Notes: generated by a model from the sequence alone, not told the origin. A stretch of DNA of 57,813 bases from Chitinispirillales bacterium (GCA_031254105.1 JAIRVB010000051.1:1-57813), one strand, 5' to 3'. Counted from the stretch's first letter, positions 34,332 to 44,704 are shown. Made by a program: numbers and translations.

Positions 34332-35501
34332 TTACCTGGCAAGCTTCAAGATTTCCAGCACAGCGTTTTTGTCAAGTTTCGTAAAACCCCCGATTGCATA
34401 TTTGCCGCCACCGGTACACTTGTCGGCCATCTCCTCAAACCTGTCAGTCTCAATACTCATCTCTTTTAATGTAATCGGCAATCCAATCTCCGAAAAGAAA
34501 AACTCAAGAGCGGCAATTCCCTCTAAGGCTGTTTTTTCAGGATGCTGAAAATCTATCTCCAGATTCCACACCCTTGAAGCGAACTGGACAAATCGCGGAA
34601 TATTGGTTTTGTAAACATATTTCATCCATGCGGGGAACACTACCGATAACCCCGCGCCGTGCGCCACATCGTATATGCCGCTTATCTCATGTTCAATCTG
34701 ATGAGAGGCCCAGTCTTCGTTGCGTCCTGTTCCTAAAATATCGTTATGCGCTACTGTTCCGGCCCACATCACCTCAGCGCGCGCTTCGTAATTTTTTGGT
34801 TCTTTAAGACATTTCGGTATATTGATTACAATAGTTTTCATAGCCGCTTCACAGAGACGGTCGGTAAAATCCGCGTGTTCTGTAGTTGTAAAGTAACGTT
34901 CCATAATGTGAGCCATTATATCAGCGGCACCGCATGCAGTTTGATAATCGGGGAGTGTAAATGTAAGCTCCGGGTTAAGGATTGAAAAAGCAGGACACAG
35001 AAGATCGTTTGTTAATCCGCGTTTAAGATCACCGTCTGTATTTGTTATAACTGAACTTGGGCTTGATTCGCTTCCCGCGGCAGGGATTGTAAGTACAGTC
35101 GCAACAGGCAGCGCTTCTTCAGGTTTCGCTTTACCGATGTAAAAATCCCACACATCACCATTATAAGGTACACCCACGGCAATCGCTTTTGCGGAATCAA
35201 TAACACTGCCTCCACCCACAGCAAGAATGAAACGAATGCCGTTTTTGCGGCAAAGGTCAATGCCTTCCTTTACAAGACTGAGCCGCGGATTGGGCTGCAC
35301 ACCACTTAGCTCAACAAACTCAACGCCCGATTTTTTCAGCGATGCAACTACCCTCTCATAAAGTCCGCTCTTTTTTATGCTTGCTGTACCGTAGTGCAAA
35401 AGCACTTTTGAGCTGTACGCCTTTACCTCTTCACCTACCTGATTTTCGGTGTCACGCCCAAAGATGATTTTGGTTTTGTTCTGGAATACGAAGTTTTCCA
35501 T
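34332..35501 (-). CDS. Iron-containing alcohol dehydrogenase (BdhA/YqhD type)
   Basis: 389 residues. GGGSVIDSAKAIAVG binds NAD(P). The metal ligands are visible in CGAADIMAHIMERYF (Asp, His) and HQIEHEISGIYDVAHGAGLS (two His). FGRDTENQVGEEVK at the N-terminus is typical of the butanol dehydrogenase/YqhD group, which reduces aldehydes with NADPH. Likely role: fermentative or detoxifying aldehyde reduction, an inference from the family. Confidence 0.93.
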   Translation of the reverse strand: MENFVFQNKTKIIFGRDTENQVGEEVKAYSSKVLLHYGTASIKKSGLYERVVASLKKSGVEFVELSGVQPNPRLSLVKEGIDLCRKNGIRFILAVGGGSVIDSAKAIAVGVPYNGDVWDFYIGKAKPEEALPVATVLTIPAAGSESSPSSVITNTDGDLKRGLTNDLLCPAFSILNPELTFTLPDYQTACGAADIMAHIMERYFTTTEHADFTDRLCEAAMKTIVINIPKCLKEPKNYEARAEVMWAGTVAHNDILGTGRNEDWASHQIEHEISGIYDVAHGAGLSVVFPAWMKYVYKTNIPRFVQFASRVWNLEIDFQHPEKTALEGIAALEFFFSEIGLPITLKEMSIETDRFEEMADKCTGGGKYAIGGFTKLDKNAVLEILKLAR

Positions 35502-35531
35502 GCTGTTTGCGGCTCCCCTCTTTAAGTTTAA

Positions 35532-35636
35532 TTAATGCAGAATACAGAAATAAAACAACAGATATATGAAATAAGTTTTCTTTGTAGTATAAGTTGATTT
35601 AATATTTCTGCATTCTGAATTATTATTTCTGCATTG
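35532..35636. repeat. AT-rich palindromic repeat, copy 3
   Basis: AATGCAGAATACAGAAATAAA at 35534 faces ATATTTCTGCATTCTGAA and TTATTTCTGCATTG at 35602-35635, so the ends are inverted. It lies in the 349-base gap before the esterase gene. The remainder of that gap (35640-35850) shows nothing I recognise. Confidence 0.65.
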
Positions 35637-35850
35637 TTATTTTAAGGCAGATATTAAAGATAATAAATGGACGGTGATTCACTAACTAAAATTCAATATT
35701 CCGCGCTATAAGATGCTATTTATCCAGATTACGGAACTATGTTTGCTGCAACTTTGCAAGGGGAGAAGAGGTATCCAAGATTTAGTTGTTCCTGAAGGTG
35801 ATAGATTGTATCTTAAATAGACCGAAAGTGTAAACCTAGCATGGGCCGAT

Positions 35851-36957
35851 ATGACTGAATCCGAAATTCAAAATTCAAAATTCAAAATTCAAAATTTTTC
35901 AATAAATTTGATAGTTTTGATTTTGACAATTGCGTTTGCAGCGAGCTATGCCCAAGATAAGCACATATCTCCGTCAGACCCGCTTATACGATATAACGGA
36001 AGATTTGACATGAAAAATCCGCGCGCTCCCCGCTTTGACTGGCCCGGCAACCTGATTGAACTGCGGTTTGACGGAACATCATGCGCGGTAAAGATTCGGG
36101 GAGACGGCGGGCTGTACAATGTTTTTGTCAATGACAGCCAGTTTGTCAGGAGGTTTGATACTCTTGAAACGATATATCCGCTTGTCAGCGGATTGAAAGA
36201 TTCGATACATTTACTGCGGATAACAAAACGTTTTGAAGGCAAAACTGGACAGATTTCAACCATCAAAGGCTTTTATATCGATTCAGGAAAAACACTTCAG
36301 CCTCTCGATGACCCGCCGTTTCACAAAATAGAATTTATAGGCGGTTCAAATCTGCTGGGGTTTGGAATAGAAGCGGATATTATCCGCTGTGATACCCCGG
36401 CAGCTTTTTCCAATACGTATCTCTCTTTTGGCCCTGTCGCCGCGCGCCTGCTTAACGCTCAGTATCATGTAATAGCGATGTCCGGCAAGGGGTTAGTGCG
36501 CAACTGGAGATCGCCGTACTTATCAGCTCCACGCACATTTGGAAACTTTTACACCCGAACTGTTAAAAATGACCCAAAGTCAAAGTGGAGATTTAACTCG
36601 TGGGTTCCTCATGTAGTAGTTGTAAGTTTTGGAAACAATGATTTCTCCACAAGACCGCATACGCCCAAAGAACTTTTTCAAATTCATTATCTCAATTTTA
36701 TACAAGAGATAAAAGTGCGAAACCCAAAAGCTCAAATAGTTTGCGTGACCTCTTCCAGAGAGCCTTTCAGAACCTATGTAAGGGAATTAGTAGAAAAAGA
36801 GTGGGAAAATGGAAATGCCCAAATCCATTTTTACTCATTCTCCCCTGTGCCCAGACGGGAGTGCGGGTGTGACTGGCATCCCGGCGTTAATGCTCAGGCG
36901 CATATTGGCGGGGAGCTTGCGGAGGTTATCAGGCCGCTTTTGCCTAGTGATGAATGA
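35851..36957 (+). CDS. Secreted SGNH hydrolase, CE2-like carbohydrate esterase
   Basis: 368 residues. After a short lead, INLIVLILTIAFAASYAQ is a signal sequence. Residues 30-150 are a beta-rich jelly-roll-like domain (FDWPGNLIELRFDGTSCAVKI) as in CE2 enzymes. The SGNH domain starts with KIEFIGGSNLLGFG near 160 (nucleophile Ser; the usual GDS is GGS here), VVVSFGNNDFS supplies block III Asn and DWHPGVNAQAHIG supplies the catalytic Asp-x-x-His style end. CE2 proteins remove acetyl groups from xylan or mannan. Codons 5-16 contain a 7-base tandem repeat, AAAATTC. Single gene. Confidence 0.8.
   Translation: MTESEIQNSKFKIQNFSINLIVLILTIAFAASYAQDKHISPSDPLIRYNGRFDMKNPRAPRFDWPGNLIELRFDGTSCAVKIRGDGGLYNVFVNDSQFVRRFDTLETIYPLVSGLKDSIHLLRITKRFEGKTGQISTIKGFYIDSGKTLQPLDDPPFHKIEFIGGSNLLGFGIEADIIRCDTPAAFSNTYLSFGPVAARLLNAQYHVIAMSGKGLVRNWRSPYLSAPRTFGNFYTRTVKNDPKSKWRFNSWVPHVVVVSFGNNDFSTRPHTPKELFQIHYLNFIQEIKVRNPKAQIVCVTSSREPFRTYVRELVEKEWENGNAQIHFYSFSPVPRRECGCDWHPGVNAQAHIGGELAEVIRPLLPSDE
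35863..35897 (+). repeat. AAAATTC heptanucleotide repeat in the 5' coding region
   Basis: GAAATTC-AAAATTC-AAAATTC-AAAATTC-AAAATTT, about five units, within the first 16 codons of the esterase gene. A gain or loss of one unit would shift the frame. Confidence 0.75.
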
Positions 36958-37190
36958 TTTTGCTTTTCGCAACAATAGAGAACGCGCCTTACCGTGTAAT
37001 TTTTGCAGGGTTAGGAATGCCGTTTGCATCGTTGTTTAAAAATATTTAAAAAAGTTGATTTTTTTATGATAGATTAGTTATCTTTATATGATATACACTT
37101 AGTTTGTTCGTTTTATGGTAAAGGTTCACCAATTAGAAAATCTTTAATTAATTCTAAAAAAACAACGAAATCGCTTGTAGGGTGAATTTT

Positions 37191-37634
37191 ATGGATCGCT
37201 ATACTTTGTTTTTGGGATATTACAGGCTTTTAACCGATTTCATTATTCTTCACGAACTGTTATTTGCCAAGAATTCCAATTCTCTTTATCCAAGGTTAGT
37301 GCATGAACATAGAGTTGCGATAGTAAACTGTAGGGACTTTAATGATGATGTGTTTGAGGTGCATATCAAATATAAAACGTCAAAACTTCTTGCTGAGTAT
37401 ACTAAAGTAATTGAACATTACTTTACCAATAACTGTCATCCATCTTTTAAGCGCAGTTTAAATGTAAATGCAAGTTATAATGCGATTGTATCCGATATTG
37501 AGAGTGCTTTATCAAGAATAGAAATGAGTACAGCTATTCATAGCGACAATATTCTTGATGTGCAAAAAATTGTTGATAATATTCATGCTACAGAACGAAG
37601 CATGCCTTATTTTGCGACAGATGATGATAATTAA
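37191..37634 (+). CDS. Unknown protein, gene 1 of a three-gene operon
   Basis: 147 residues beginning MDRYTLFLGYYRLLTDFIIL. Mostly helical, with DDVFEVHIKYKTSKLLAEYTK and many Asn/His. I recognise no domain. A GTG nine bases upstream could also start. GGGTG lies seven bases before the ATG. Separated by 15 bases from the next gene. The preceding gap (36958-37190) is AT-rich and empty. Confidence 0.7.
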   Translation: MDRYTLFLGYYRLLTDFIILHELLFAKNSNSLYPRLVHEHRVAIVNCRDFNDDVFEVHIKYKTSKLLAEYTKVIEHYFTNNCHPSFKRSLNVNASYNAIVSDIESALSRIEMSTAIHSDNILDVQKIVDNIHATERSMPYFATDDDN

Positions 37635-37649
37635 AAAGGAGAGAGAGTT

Positions 37650-37916
37650 ATGGATTTGGTAGAACTGGCGGAGAAATTGAAAGCGTACAGTGAGACACTT
37701 CGAAAAGAATACAATCTGCCAAACGAAACAGCCATGAATATTGAAAGGTTAAATTTCGCTTCTGAATCAGGTGGGTTAGTAGCGCAACCGGTAAGTTTTC
37801 ACGATCCGTTACTAACGGAGCAGGAAGAGTTGTTCCCCGTAGAACAAGAAGAATCGCTTTCCATAGAAGAAGAATCGCTTCTCATAGAAAAATTAAATCA
37901 AATTTATGGGGAATAA
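37650..37916 (+). CDS. Unknown acidic small protein, gene 2 of a three-gene operon
   Basis: 88 residues, MDLVELAEKLKAYSETLRKEYN, then an acidic tail rich in Glu (EEESLLIEKLNQIYGE) with three imperfect QEE/EEES repeats. AAAGGAGAGAGAG makes a strong ribosome site. Small, acidic and encoded between two larger basic/helical proteins, so it may be a binding partner or inhibitor. Function unknown. Confidence 0.7.
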   Translation: MDLVELAEKLKAYSETLRKEYNLPNETAMNIERLNFASESGGLVAQPVSFHDPLLTEQEELFPVEQEESLSIEEESLLIEKLNQIYGE

Positions 37917-37921
37917 TAATA

Positions 37922-38542
37922 GTGTACTGTGCTACGATTAATGATAAGCGTTCGTTTATCGAAACGCAGATGGTTCAATACCACCCTTTTATGGACGAAT
38001 TAAGATGGTATAGGGACAATATCCACAAAAGGCTTTTGATACTTGGTAAAAAAAATTATATGGACGCGCCCGTATCTATATATACGAATTTTAGAGATAC
38101 CCTGTGGCATTTTGATAAATTTGATAAGTTTATCAAAACATCAAATGAACACGAAGCGCATGTTCAGTATGAGATGATGTTGGAGCATTTGAATCGCGCT
38201 GTGATGGATGCACTTATTGACGCATTGAATAAGATGCATATTTTTCATAAAATAGCGGCAAACAAATATTATAAATATTACGAACGCCTGAAGAGTGATC
38301 CTAGATCCGTTGGCCACAATAAAAAACTAAAAAATTTTAAAAAATCTAAAGAAGGATATTTGAAGGCGCGTGAAGCCCTCCTTTTATTGAGAATCAAAAA
38401 AATCGGTTTGAAGAAGCGTCCCATATCGGCGCCATATGACTTTGATAACGACGCTGATGCTTATAAAAAAAATACAGATTACTATCTTAAGATCATTTCC
38501 CTTTTTGTTGAGTGCTATAGCATATTGCATGAAAAAAGTTAA
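37922..38542 (+). CDS. Unknown helical protein, gene 3 of a three-gene operon
   Basis: 206 residues from GTG 37922, five bases after the previous stop. MVQYHPFMDELRWYRDNIHKR, then a basic middle (YKYYERLKSDPRSVGHNKKLKNFKKSKEG) and IKKIGLKKRP. Probably soluble and helical. I know no family. High Lys content would suit nucleic-acid binding, but that is speculation. Confidence 0.7.
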   Translation: MYCATINDKRSFIETQMVQYHPFMDELRWYRDNIHKRLLILGKKNYMDAPVSIYTNFRDTLWHFDKFDKFIKTSNEHEAHVQYEMMLEHLNRAVMDALIDALNKMHIFHKIAANKYYKYYERLKSDPRSVGHNKKLKNFKKSKEGYLKAREALLLLRIKKIGLKKRPISAPYDFDNDADAYKKNTDYYLKIISLFVECYSILHEKS

Positions 38543-38680
38543 ACCATTGGTGAGGTAATATCTCCTGCAGTTGTCTTCCATCTGCAACTGTAAAAAGTAG
38601 AAACAAAAACGATCACGGCAGAAAAATATGCTTTAGTTCTCAGACAAAAAATGACTTTGGGGTTGTGAAAAGAACAGGGG

Positions 38681-39889
38681 CTAAAACCCCTGCAATCCGC
38701 AGCACCTCGTACAAACCGGCATAAGCCCTTTTTTCATCTCCCGCCTGAACTTCTTGAACTCCTCCCCGTTCCATATATCATAAAACGGTTTTTCGTTGAT
38801 ATTGCCAGCTGTAAAATCCTGATAATCTCTGCACGGCGTTACCCTGCCGTCCGGCGACACCTCGGCGGTGTAGTAGATGCTTTCGCATTTTGGATAACCG
38901 CAGTGCCATGAGTGGTCATTGTAGTACCGCTTTATCTGCGCATCTGTCCCGATGTCGGGTATTATTTGAGGAATGCAAACTTTACCTTTTGACATAGCTT
39001 TGATCTCTTTAATCTGCTCGGCAGTGACCTTTGGGTCAACATCGTTAAAACAGCTTTTAAGATATCCGAGATGATTTTGAGGCTTGCAGCCAAAGCGGCT
39101 TTCAAACACTTTCTCATGCAGCGCGGCGCGTTCTTCGGTTATAAACCATCCGAAATAAAATGGATGCAACTGGGCTTTGTCAAGAACTAACCTGTGGATA
39201 TCTGCAAGATGAGAGTAATTGGTGTTTGAAATAACAGTTATAGGTATCACCATTGGAAAGCTGTACTTTTTACGCGCCTTGATCTCCTTAGCTTTCTCCA
39301 TGACCGCCATTGTCTTCTCAAAATTATCGGAGAGCTTGTTGTTTGCGGGAGAGCGCATAATGTTCTGTGAAGCTGAATCCCATCCGTCAAGACTAAGAAA
39401 CAGCACCGACAGCGCTTTGGTATCTATGAGGTCTTCGAGAATAGGGTCTAAGTCCTGCGCGTTTGTAACAACCGACCCGCGCAGCTTGTGCTTTGCGAGT
39501 TCCTCAAAAAAAGGCAGAAGCGGTTTCCACATGGTCGGTTCTCCGCCCCATACATAATAGAACGGCTTGTCGCGGCGGGTTTCAAATATCACGCGCTTTA
39601 CAACATCAAAATCAAGCTGCTGAAGTTTCCCCCCCCTCTCAAGTTTCTTACGTAAATGTCCATTCTCACCCCATTGTCCGCAGGAACCGCAGCGAAGATT
39701 GCATACCTCGTTTACACGAAGGGAGATCTGCCCCACCGGGATATCTTTATCAGGGTTGCGCGGATAGAAATATTTTCTTACCTGCTGACCGACCATGCTC
39801 CATGAATTTGGATCCTTAAGCATTCCGGGAAGTATCCAGTTTGTAACGAAGCTGGTTGGTAAAAGAGCTTTTCCGTTGAATTTCGACAT
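38681..39889 (-). CDS. Radical SAM protein with SPASM-like C-terminus
   Basis: 402 residues. RVNEVCNLRCGSCGQWG near residue 60 holds the Cx3Cx2C cluster-binding motif. YYVWGGEPTMWKPLLPFF is the SAM-binding GGE motif. The C-terminal Cys set (HCGYPKCESIYYTAEVSPDG, TPCRDYQDF, PVCTRCCGLQGF) is a SPASM/twitch domain binding extra Fe-S clusters. Such enzymes modify peptides, cofactors or lipids. No precursor peptide, transporter or peptidase gene is adjacent, so the substrate is open. Single gene. Confidence 0.88.
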   Translation of the reverse strand: MSKFNGKALLPTSFVTNWILPGMLKDPNSWSMVGQQVRKYFYPRNPDKDIPVGQISLRVNEVCNLRCGSCGQWGENGHLRKKLERGGKLQQLDFDVVKRVIFETRRDKPFYYVWGGEPTMWKPLLPFFEELAKHKLRGSVVTNAQDLDPILEDLIDTKALSVLFLSLDGWDSASQNIMRSPANNKLSDNFEKTMAVMEKAKEIKARKKYSFPMVIPITVISNTNYSHLADIHRLVLDKAQLHPFYFGWFITEERAALHEKVFESRFGCKPQNHLGYLKSCFNDVDPKVTAEQIKEIKAMSKGKVCIPQIIPDIGTDAQIKRYYNDHSWHCGYPKCESIYYTAEVSPDGRVTPCRDYQDFTAGNINEKPFYDIWNGEEFKKFRREMKKGLMPVCTRCCGLQGF

Positions 39890-40158
39890 TTTCAGTTAAC
39901 CTTTATTTTATGGGATATGCGCGGTTGGGCGCGGTTTTGGGCCGGAATAATCATAAGCTAATAATATAATTTAAGTAATTAAAGGAGTTGCTTTTTCCGT
40001 TGTATTCTCAATAAAAAAATGGATTTATACAGATAAGAACAATACTATAGATGGCGGGATGAGTAAGTTCATATTATCTGGTTGGAAATTGATCTAAAAA
40101 AAACGGACGGAGAGCAAAAGCGCCCCCGCCCATTACACATTGATTTATTAAGATATTA

Positions 40159-40803
40159 TCATTGTTTAGTATCAGCAACAACGAATCCCAAAAAAACTTT
40201 CCACTCATCAAAAGCGTTCATAGTCGCTTCGTGTGTTTTTTGGCTGACTTCGGGCATTTTGTCAAATCCGCCGAACATCTTCGCAACCGCGTCAAAACCT
40301 TTTTGTACGCCGTTGCGCAGGTTATCTACTTCTTTTTCAGAGGGATTGGCGCCTGCCAGAGCTTTTGCAAATTCCATGATGCGCTCTGTTGTTTTCTTCA
40401 CGCCAAAATACCCATCTTCGCCAATGAGTTCCTTAGCTTTTTCGCGGGTCGCTTCATCAACTCTTAGATTGGTAAAATCGAACTCCCCGGAACCAGCCGC
40501 CATTGACCAAAATGCCTGACCCTTAGGGCCGCTGTTCTGTACGCCGCCAAGCATCCCTTCAACCATGCTGCGCATTGAAGCATGATGAGCCTCTGCCATA
40601 CCCCACAACTGCTGCGCCGAGACAGAACTTTTAGAATACGCGCCCGCTACATTTGCGCTGCCGCCGGTGTATTTATCCTCAACTTTTGATGATTCTGTTG
40701 ATCCATCCGCCGTTTCGCTGCCACCGCTTTTTTTGCTCTGCAGATTCTGATAATAGGCATTTGTTGCTCCCGAACCTGTCACATTTCCCGCATTGTAGCT
40801 CAT
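40159..40803 (-). CDS. DUF5610-like protein
   Basis: 214 residues. The first 65 are low complexity (Ser, Gly, Thr, Asn). The rest includes LIGEDGYFGVKKTTERIMEFAKALAGANPSEKEVDNLRNGVQKGFDAV and MPEVSQKTHEATMNAFDEWK, which matches my recollection of the DUF5610 pattern (YFG...RI..FA, G...GF, S..T......W). The family is of unknown role in several Gram-negative groups. Start MSYNAGNVTGSG, behind a GGAGT ribosome site. Confidence 0.65.
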   Translation of the reverse strand: MSYNAGNVTGSGATNAYYQNLQSKKSGGSETADGSTESSKVEDKYTGGSANVAGAYSKSSVSAQQLWGMAEAHHASMRSMVEGMLGGVQNSGPKGQAFWSMAAGSGEFDFTNLRVDEATREKAKELIGEDGYFGVKKTTERIMEFAKALAGANPSEKEVDNLRNGVQKGFDAVAKMFGGFDKMPEVSQKTHEATMNAFDEWKVFLGFVVADTKQ

Positions 40804-40899
40804 AGTTACTCCTTTTTGGTAAGGATTTGCGCCAATATTATTATATGTAGTTTTTCGGCATTAAAGGACGAAACTTTAGTAAATAGTTTTTTAGATAAT

Positions 40900-40978
40900 A
40901 ACGCAGAATGCGGAATGCAGAAATAAAAACAGGTATTTATTAATCATTTCTACATCCCGCATTGTTATTTCCGCATTA
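40900..40978. repeat. AT-rich palindromic repeat, copy 4
   Basis: ACGCAGAATGCGGAATGCAGAAATAAA at the left and ATCATTTCTACATCCCGCATTGTTATTTCCGCATT at the right are imperfect inverted repeats (each read in short pieces). It lies between the DUF5610-like gene and pyrR. Confidence 0.6.
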
Positions 40979-41026
40979 TAAAAGTGATTCACTATTAGCT
41001 ATTTACTATAAATTATATTATGGACT

Positions 41027-41575
41027 ATGAAAAAAGTAGAACTTATCATGGACAGCCACTCTCTTGACCTTGCTTTAACCCGCATGGCTCATCAAATTGT
41101 GGAACATAACAACGATCTCGCCAATATGTGTATAGTAGGCATGCAGACAAGGGGGGTGTTTTTAGCCCGCAGGATAGCGCAAAAAATAAACCAGCTTGAG
41201 AATGTCTGCTTAGATTGCGGGATACTTGACGTAACCCTTTACCGTGATGATTACCGCAACGCTTTTAAGCAGCCAAAGGTTAAGGCCACGGATATTCCTT
41301 TTGACATCAATAAAAAGGATGTTATTTTAGTTGATGATGTGCTTTTTACAGGACGTTCCGTACGCGCGGCTCTTGACGCGCTGATGGACGTTGGACGGCC
41401 CCGCACCATACAGCTTGCGGCGCTTATAGACCGGGGGCACCGGGAGCTTCCCATAAGAGCGGATTACGCCGGAAAAAAAATTACAACGCTGGCAAAACAG
41501 GAAGTCGCTTTAAAAGTAACAGAAATAGATAGTGAGGATTCACTTTGGCTGATGGAAGTTGAGGAAGGCGATTAA
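41027..41575 (+). CDS. pyrR: PyrR bifunctional pyr regulator / uracil phosphoribosyltransferase
   Basis: 182 residues. VILVDDVLFTGRSVRAALDAL is the PRPP-binding motif. GMQTRGVFLARRIAQKI and LAALIDRGHRELPIRADYAGK are PyrR hallmarks. In Bacillus PyrR binds pyr mRNA to cause attenuation. Here the 50 bases upstream contain only a TATATT-like -10 close to the ATG, and no leader long enough for an attenuator, so its regulatory role is uncertain and its UPRT activity may matter more. It has no clear ribosome site. First gene of pyrR-pyrB-pyrC, with three bases to pyrB. Confidence 0.93.
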   Translation: MKKVELIMDSHSLDLALTRMAHQIVEHNNDLANMCIVGMQTRGVFLARRIAQKINQLENVCLDCGILDVTLYRDDYRNAFKQPKVKATDIPFDINKKDVILVDDVLFTGRSVRAALDALMDVGRPRTIQLAALIDRGHRELPIRADYAGKKITTLAKQEVALKVTEIDSEDSLWLMEVEEGD

Positions 41576-41578
41576 GAT

Positions 41579-42498
<920 letters not shown>

Positions 42499-42499
<1 letters not shown>

Positions 42500-43836
42500 T
42501 GATTAATAGAAAAAACGGCAACGTAGAATATCCTGTAAATAGTGAAGCGCCGGCTCAGCCTCTTGTAATCACAGGCGGCAGAGTTATAGATCCTATTAAC
42601 GACATTGACGGCATATATAATATTATACTTGACAACGGGAAGGTTAAGGCAGTCTGTACCGATATTCCGTCAGAATACTTCGATGTCGAAATACTGAATG
42701 CCGAAGGTATGTGGGTCTTACCCGGACTTGTTGACATGCACGTTCATCTGCGCGAGCCCGGGCGTGAAGACAAGGAAACAATTGCCACAGGAACTCAGGC
42801 TGCGGCAGCGGGCGGGTTTACGGCAGTGGCCTGTATGCCAAACACAAATCCTGTGCTTGACGAAGAATCAAAAATACGCTATGTAATACAAAGGGGCGAA
42901 GGGTGTCCCTGCCGGATATACCCTATAGGAGCGATAACCAAGTCGCTTGAAGGTGAGGAGCTCACTCCGTTTGGCGAAATGGTGAAGACCGGAGCAAAAG
43001 CTGTTTCTGATGACGGTAAATCAGTCGCTAAATCAAATGTCATGCGCAACGCGCTCAATTATTCCAAATCTTTTAATATCCCTGTTATCTGTCACAGCGA
43101 AGAATCGACGCTCAGTTACAAGGGGCACATGAATGAAGGTCTTATATCAACAGAACTCGGCATCAGGGGGATACCTGTTATCGCTGAGGATATCGCAGTA
43201 TCGCGTGATCTGCTTTTAGCTGAGTACACAGGAGCCAGAGTTCATATCGCTCATGTATCAACTGCCGGTTCGGTGCGTCTTATCCGTGAAGCTAAATCGC
43301 GCGGAGTAAAGGTAACGGCAGAAACCTGTCCGCATTATTTTACGCTCACAGATAAAGATGTCGGTATGTATGATACAAATAAAAAAATGAATCCGCCCCT
43401 GCGCACAGACATCGACAGAGAAGCGGTCATCGCCGGACTTGCGGATGGAACTATAGATGTAGTCGCAAGCGATCACGCTCCGCATGTTTCTGAAGAAAAA
43501 GATGTAGAGTTTGACGCGGCGGCTTTTGGAGTAGTTGGTCTTGAGACTTCACTCGGAGTAGTACTCACGGCTCTTGTACATAAGGGCATACTTACGCCAG
43601 CGCAAATGGTGGAGAGAATGAGCATAGCGCCAAACAAGATTTTAGGTCTCAACGGCGGAACGCTCAAAGCAGGGTCCGTGGCAGATATAACTATTGTCAA
43701 TCCATCTGTCAAATGGACAGTTGATCTGGACGGGTTCTTCTCCAAATCGAGGAATACCGCTTTTATGGGGATGGAGCTTGAAGGGGCTGCCGCTTATACT
43801 ATTCTTGACGGTAAAGTTGTTTATTGGAGAAATTAA
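42499..43836 (+). CDS. pyrC: Dihydroorotase
   Basis: 445 residues, class I type. LPGLVDMHVHLREPGREDKETI holds the first two metal His. ETCPHYFTLTD and VVASDHAPH hold further ligands and the catalytic Asp. C-terminal small beta domain (ADITIVNPSVKW). It closes carbamoyl-aspartate to dihydroorotate. Overlap with pyrB suggests coupled translation, and class I PyrC often forms a complex with PyrB. Confidence 0.96.
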
Positions 43837-43914
43837 CACAAAATTTTCCATCAGCTTTCTGCCGCACCTGATCTTAATTAATAAACTCAACATCTTTTTA
43901 CAAACACCTCCTCC

Positions 43915-43995
43915 GCGCGTGCGGCCGCGTGTTGAAACACGCGGCTTTAAAGACAGTCCCTTGGGCTGTGTACTCCTTCAGGATACGGAGCGGAG
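43915..43995. repeat. GC-rich hairpin cluster between pyrC and thiE
   Basis: CCGCGTGTTGAAACACGCGG, CAGTCCCTTGGGCTG and CTCCTTCAGGATACGGAG follow one another between convergent genes. Possibly a bidirectional terminator or a REP-like element. Confidence 0.5.
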
Positions 43996-44015
43996 AAGAG
44001 AGATGTCGTAATTTA

Positions 44016-44654
44016 TTAAGGATAATACCGATTGTAAATATGCTTAATTTCCTTAAGAACCTGTCCCGGATTTTCGCTTTGAGTAAACTGGCGGACCATG
44101 CAGAAGTTTTGCGCTCCGGCTTCAAGCACCGCGGCTAAGTTTGACAGATCTATCCCGCCTATGCAAACAGCCGGAACAACCGAAAAGTTGAGCTGCCGTT
44201 TCATCCCATCAAGCCCGATAACCGGATCCGCGATCTGTTTAGTCGGTGTAGCATATACCGGCCCGATTCCGATATAGTCAGGTGATAGAAGGCAGGCATT
44301 TTCCGTCTGTATTTTAGAATGAGTGGATATACCGATGACCGCATCCTTACCCGCAATGGAACGTGCCTCTTCGTAAGGCATATCATCCTGGCCGATATGC
44401 ACTCCGTCAGCTCCAACCTCTTTAGCTATGTGAGGGCTGTCATTTATTATGAGCAGTGTGTTGCTGCCTTCTGTGATCTTGCGCATCAGCAAAGCAGTGT
44501 CAGTGATCTCTTTTTCAGATTTGTTTTTCATCCTCAACTGCACAAAAGGTATCTCATTGTCAACTAATAGTTCCGTGAGATATTCGTATCCTTTTAGAGG
44601 ATCGGTGAGGACGGAATAGAAACCGAAGCGGGTTGGAAATGTGCGTTTTGGCAT
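44016..44654 (-). CDS. thiE: Thiamine-phosphate synthase
   Basis: 212 residues. VQLRMKNKSEKEITD at the phosphate site, LLIINDSPHIAKEVGADGVHIGQDDMPYEEAR and YIGIGPVYATPTK are ThiE motifs. It couples the pyrimidine and thiazole halves of thiamine. AAAGGATAA precedes the ATG. No TPP riboswitch is visible upstream and no other thi gene is nearby. Confidence 0.93.
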   Translation of the reverse strand: MPKRTFPTRFGFYSVLTDPLKGYEYLTELLVDNEIPFVQLRMKNKSEKEITDTALLMRKITEGSNTLLIINDSPHIAKEVGADGVHIGQDDMPYEEARSIAGKDAVIGISTHSKIQTENACLLSPDYIGIGPVYATPTKQIADPVIGLDGMKRQLNFSVVPAVCIGGIDLSNLAAVLEAGAQNFCMVRQFTQSENPGQVLKEIKHIYNRYYP

Positions 44655-44679
44655 GGTATTATCCTTTGTATGAAAGCAT

Positions 44680-44704
44680 GGGCACCCGCGAGGAGCGCCC
44701 GTAC
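44680..44704. repeat. Short GC hairpin repeat, copy d
   Basis: GGGCACCCGCGAGGAGCGCC followed by CGTAC, in the gap between thiE and the PPC-domain gene. Confidence 0.45.

Noticed and set aside
40979-41026. PyrR-type attenuator before pyrR
   Set aside because: The space between the likely -10 and the ATG is too short for antiterminator and terminator structures.
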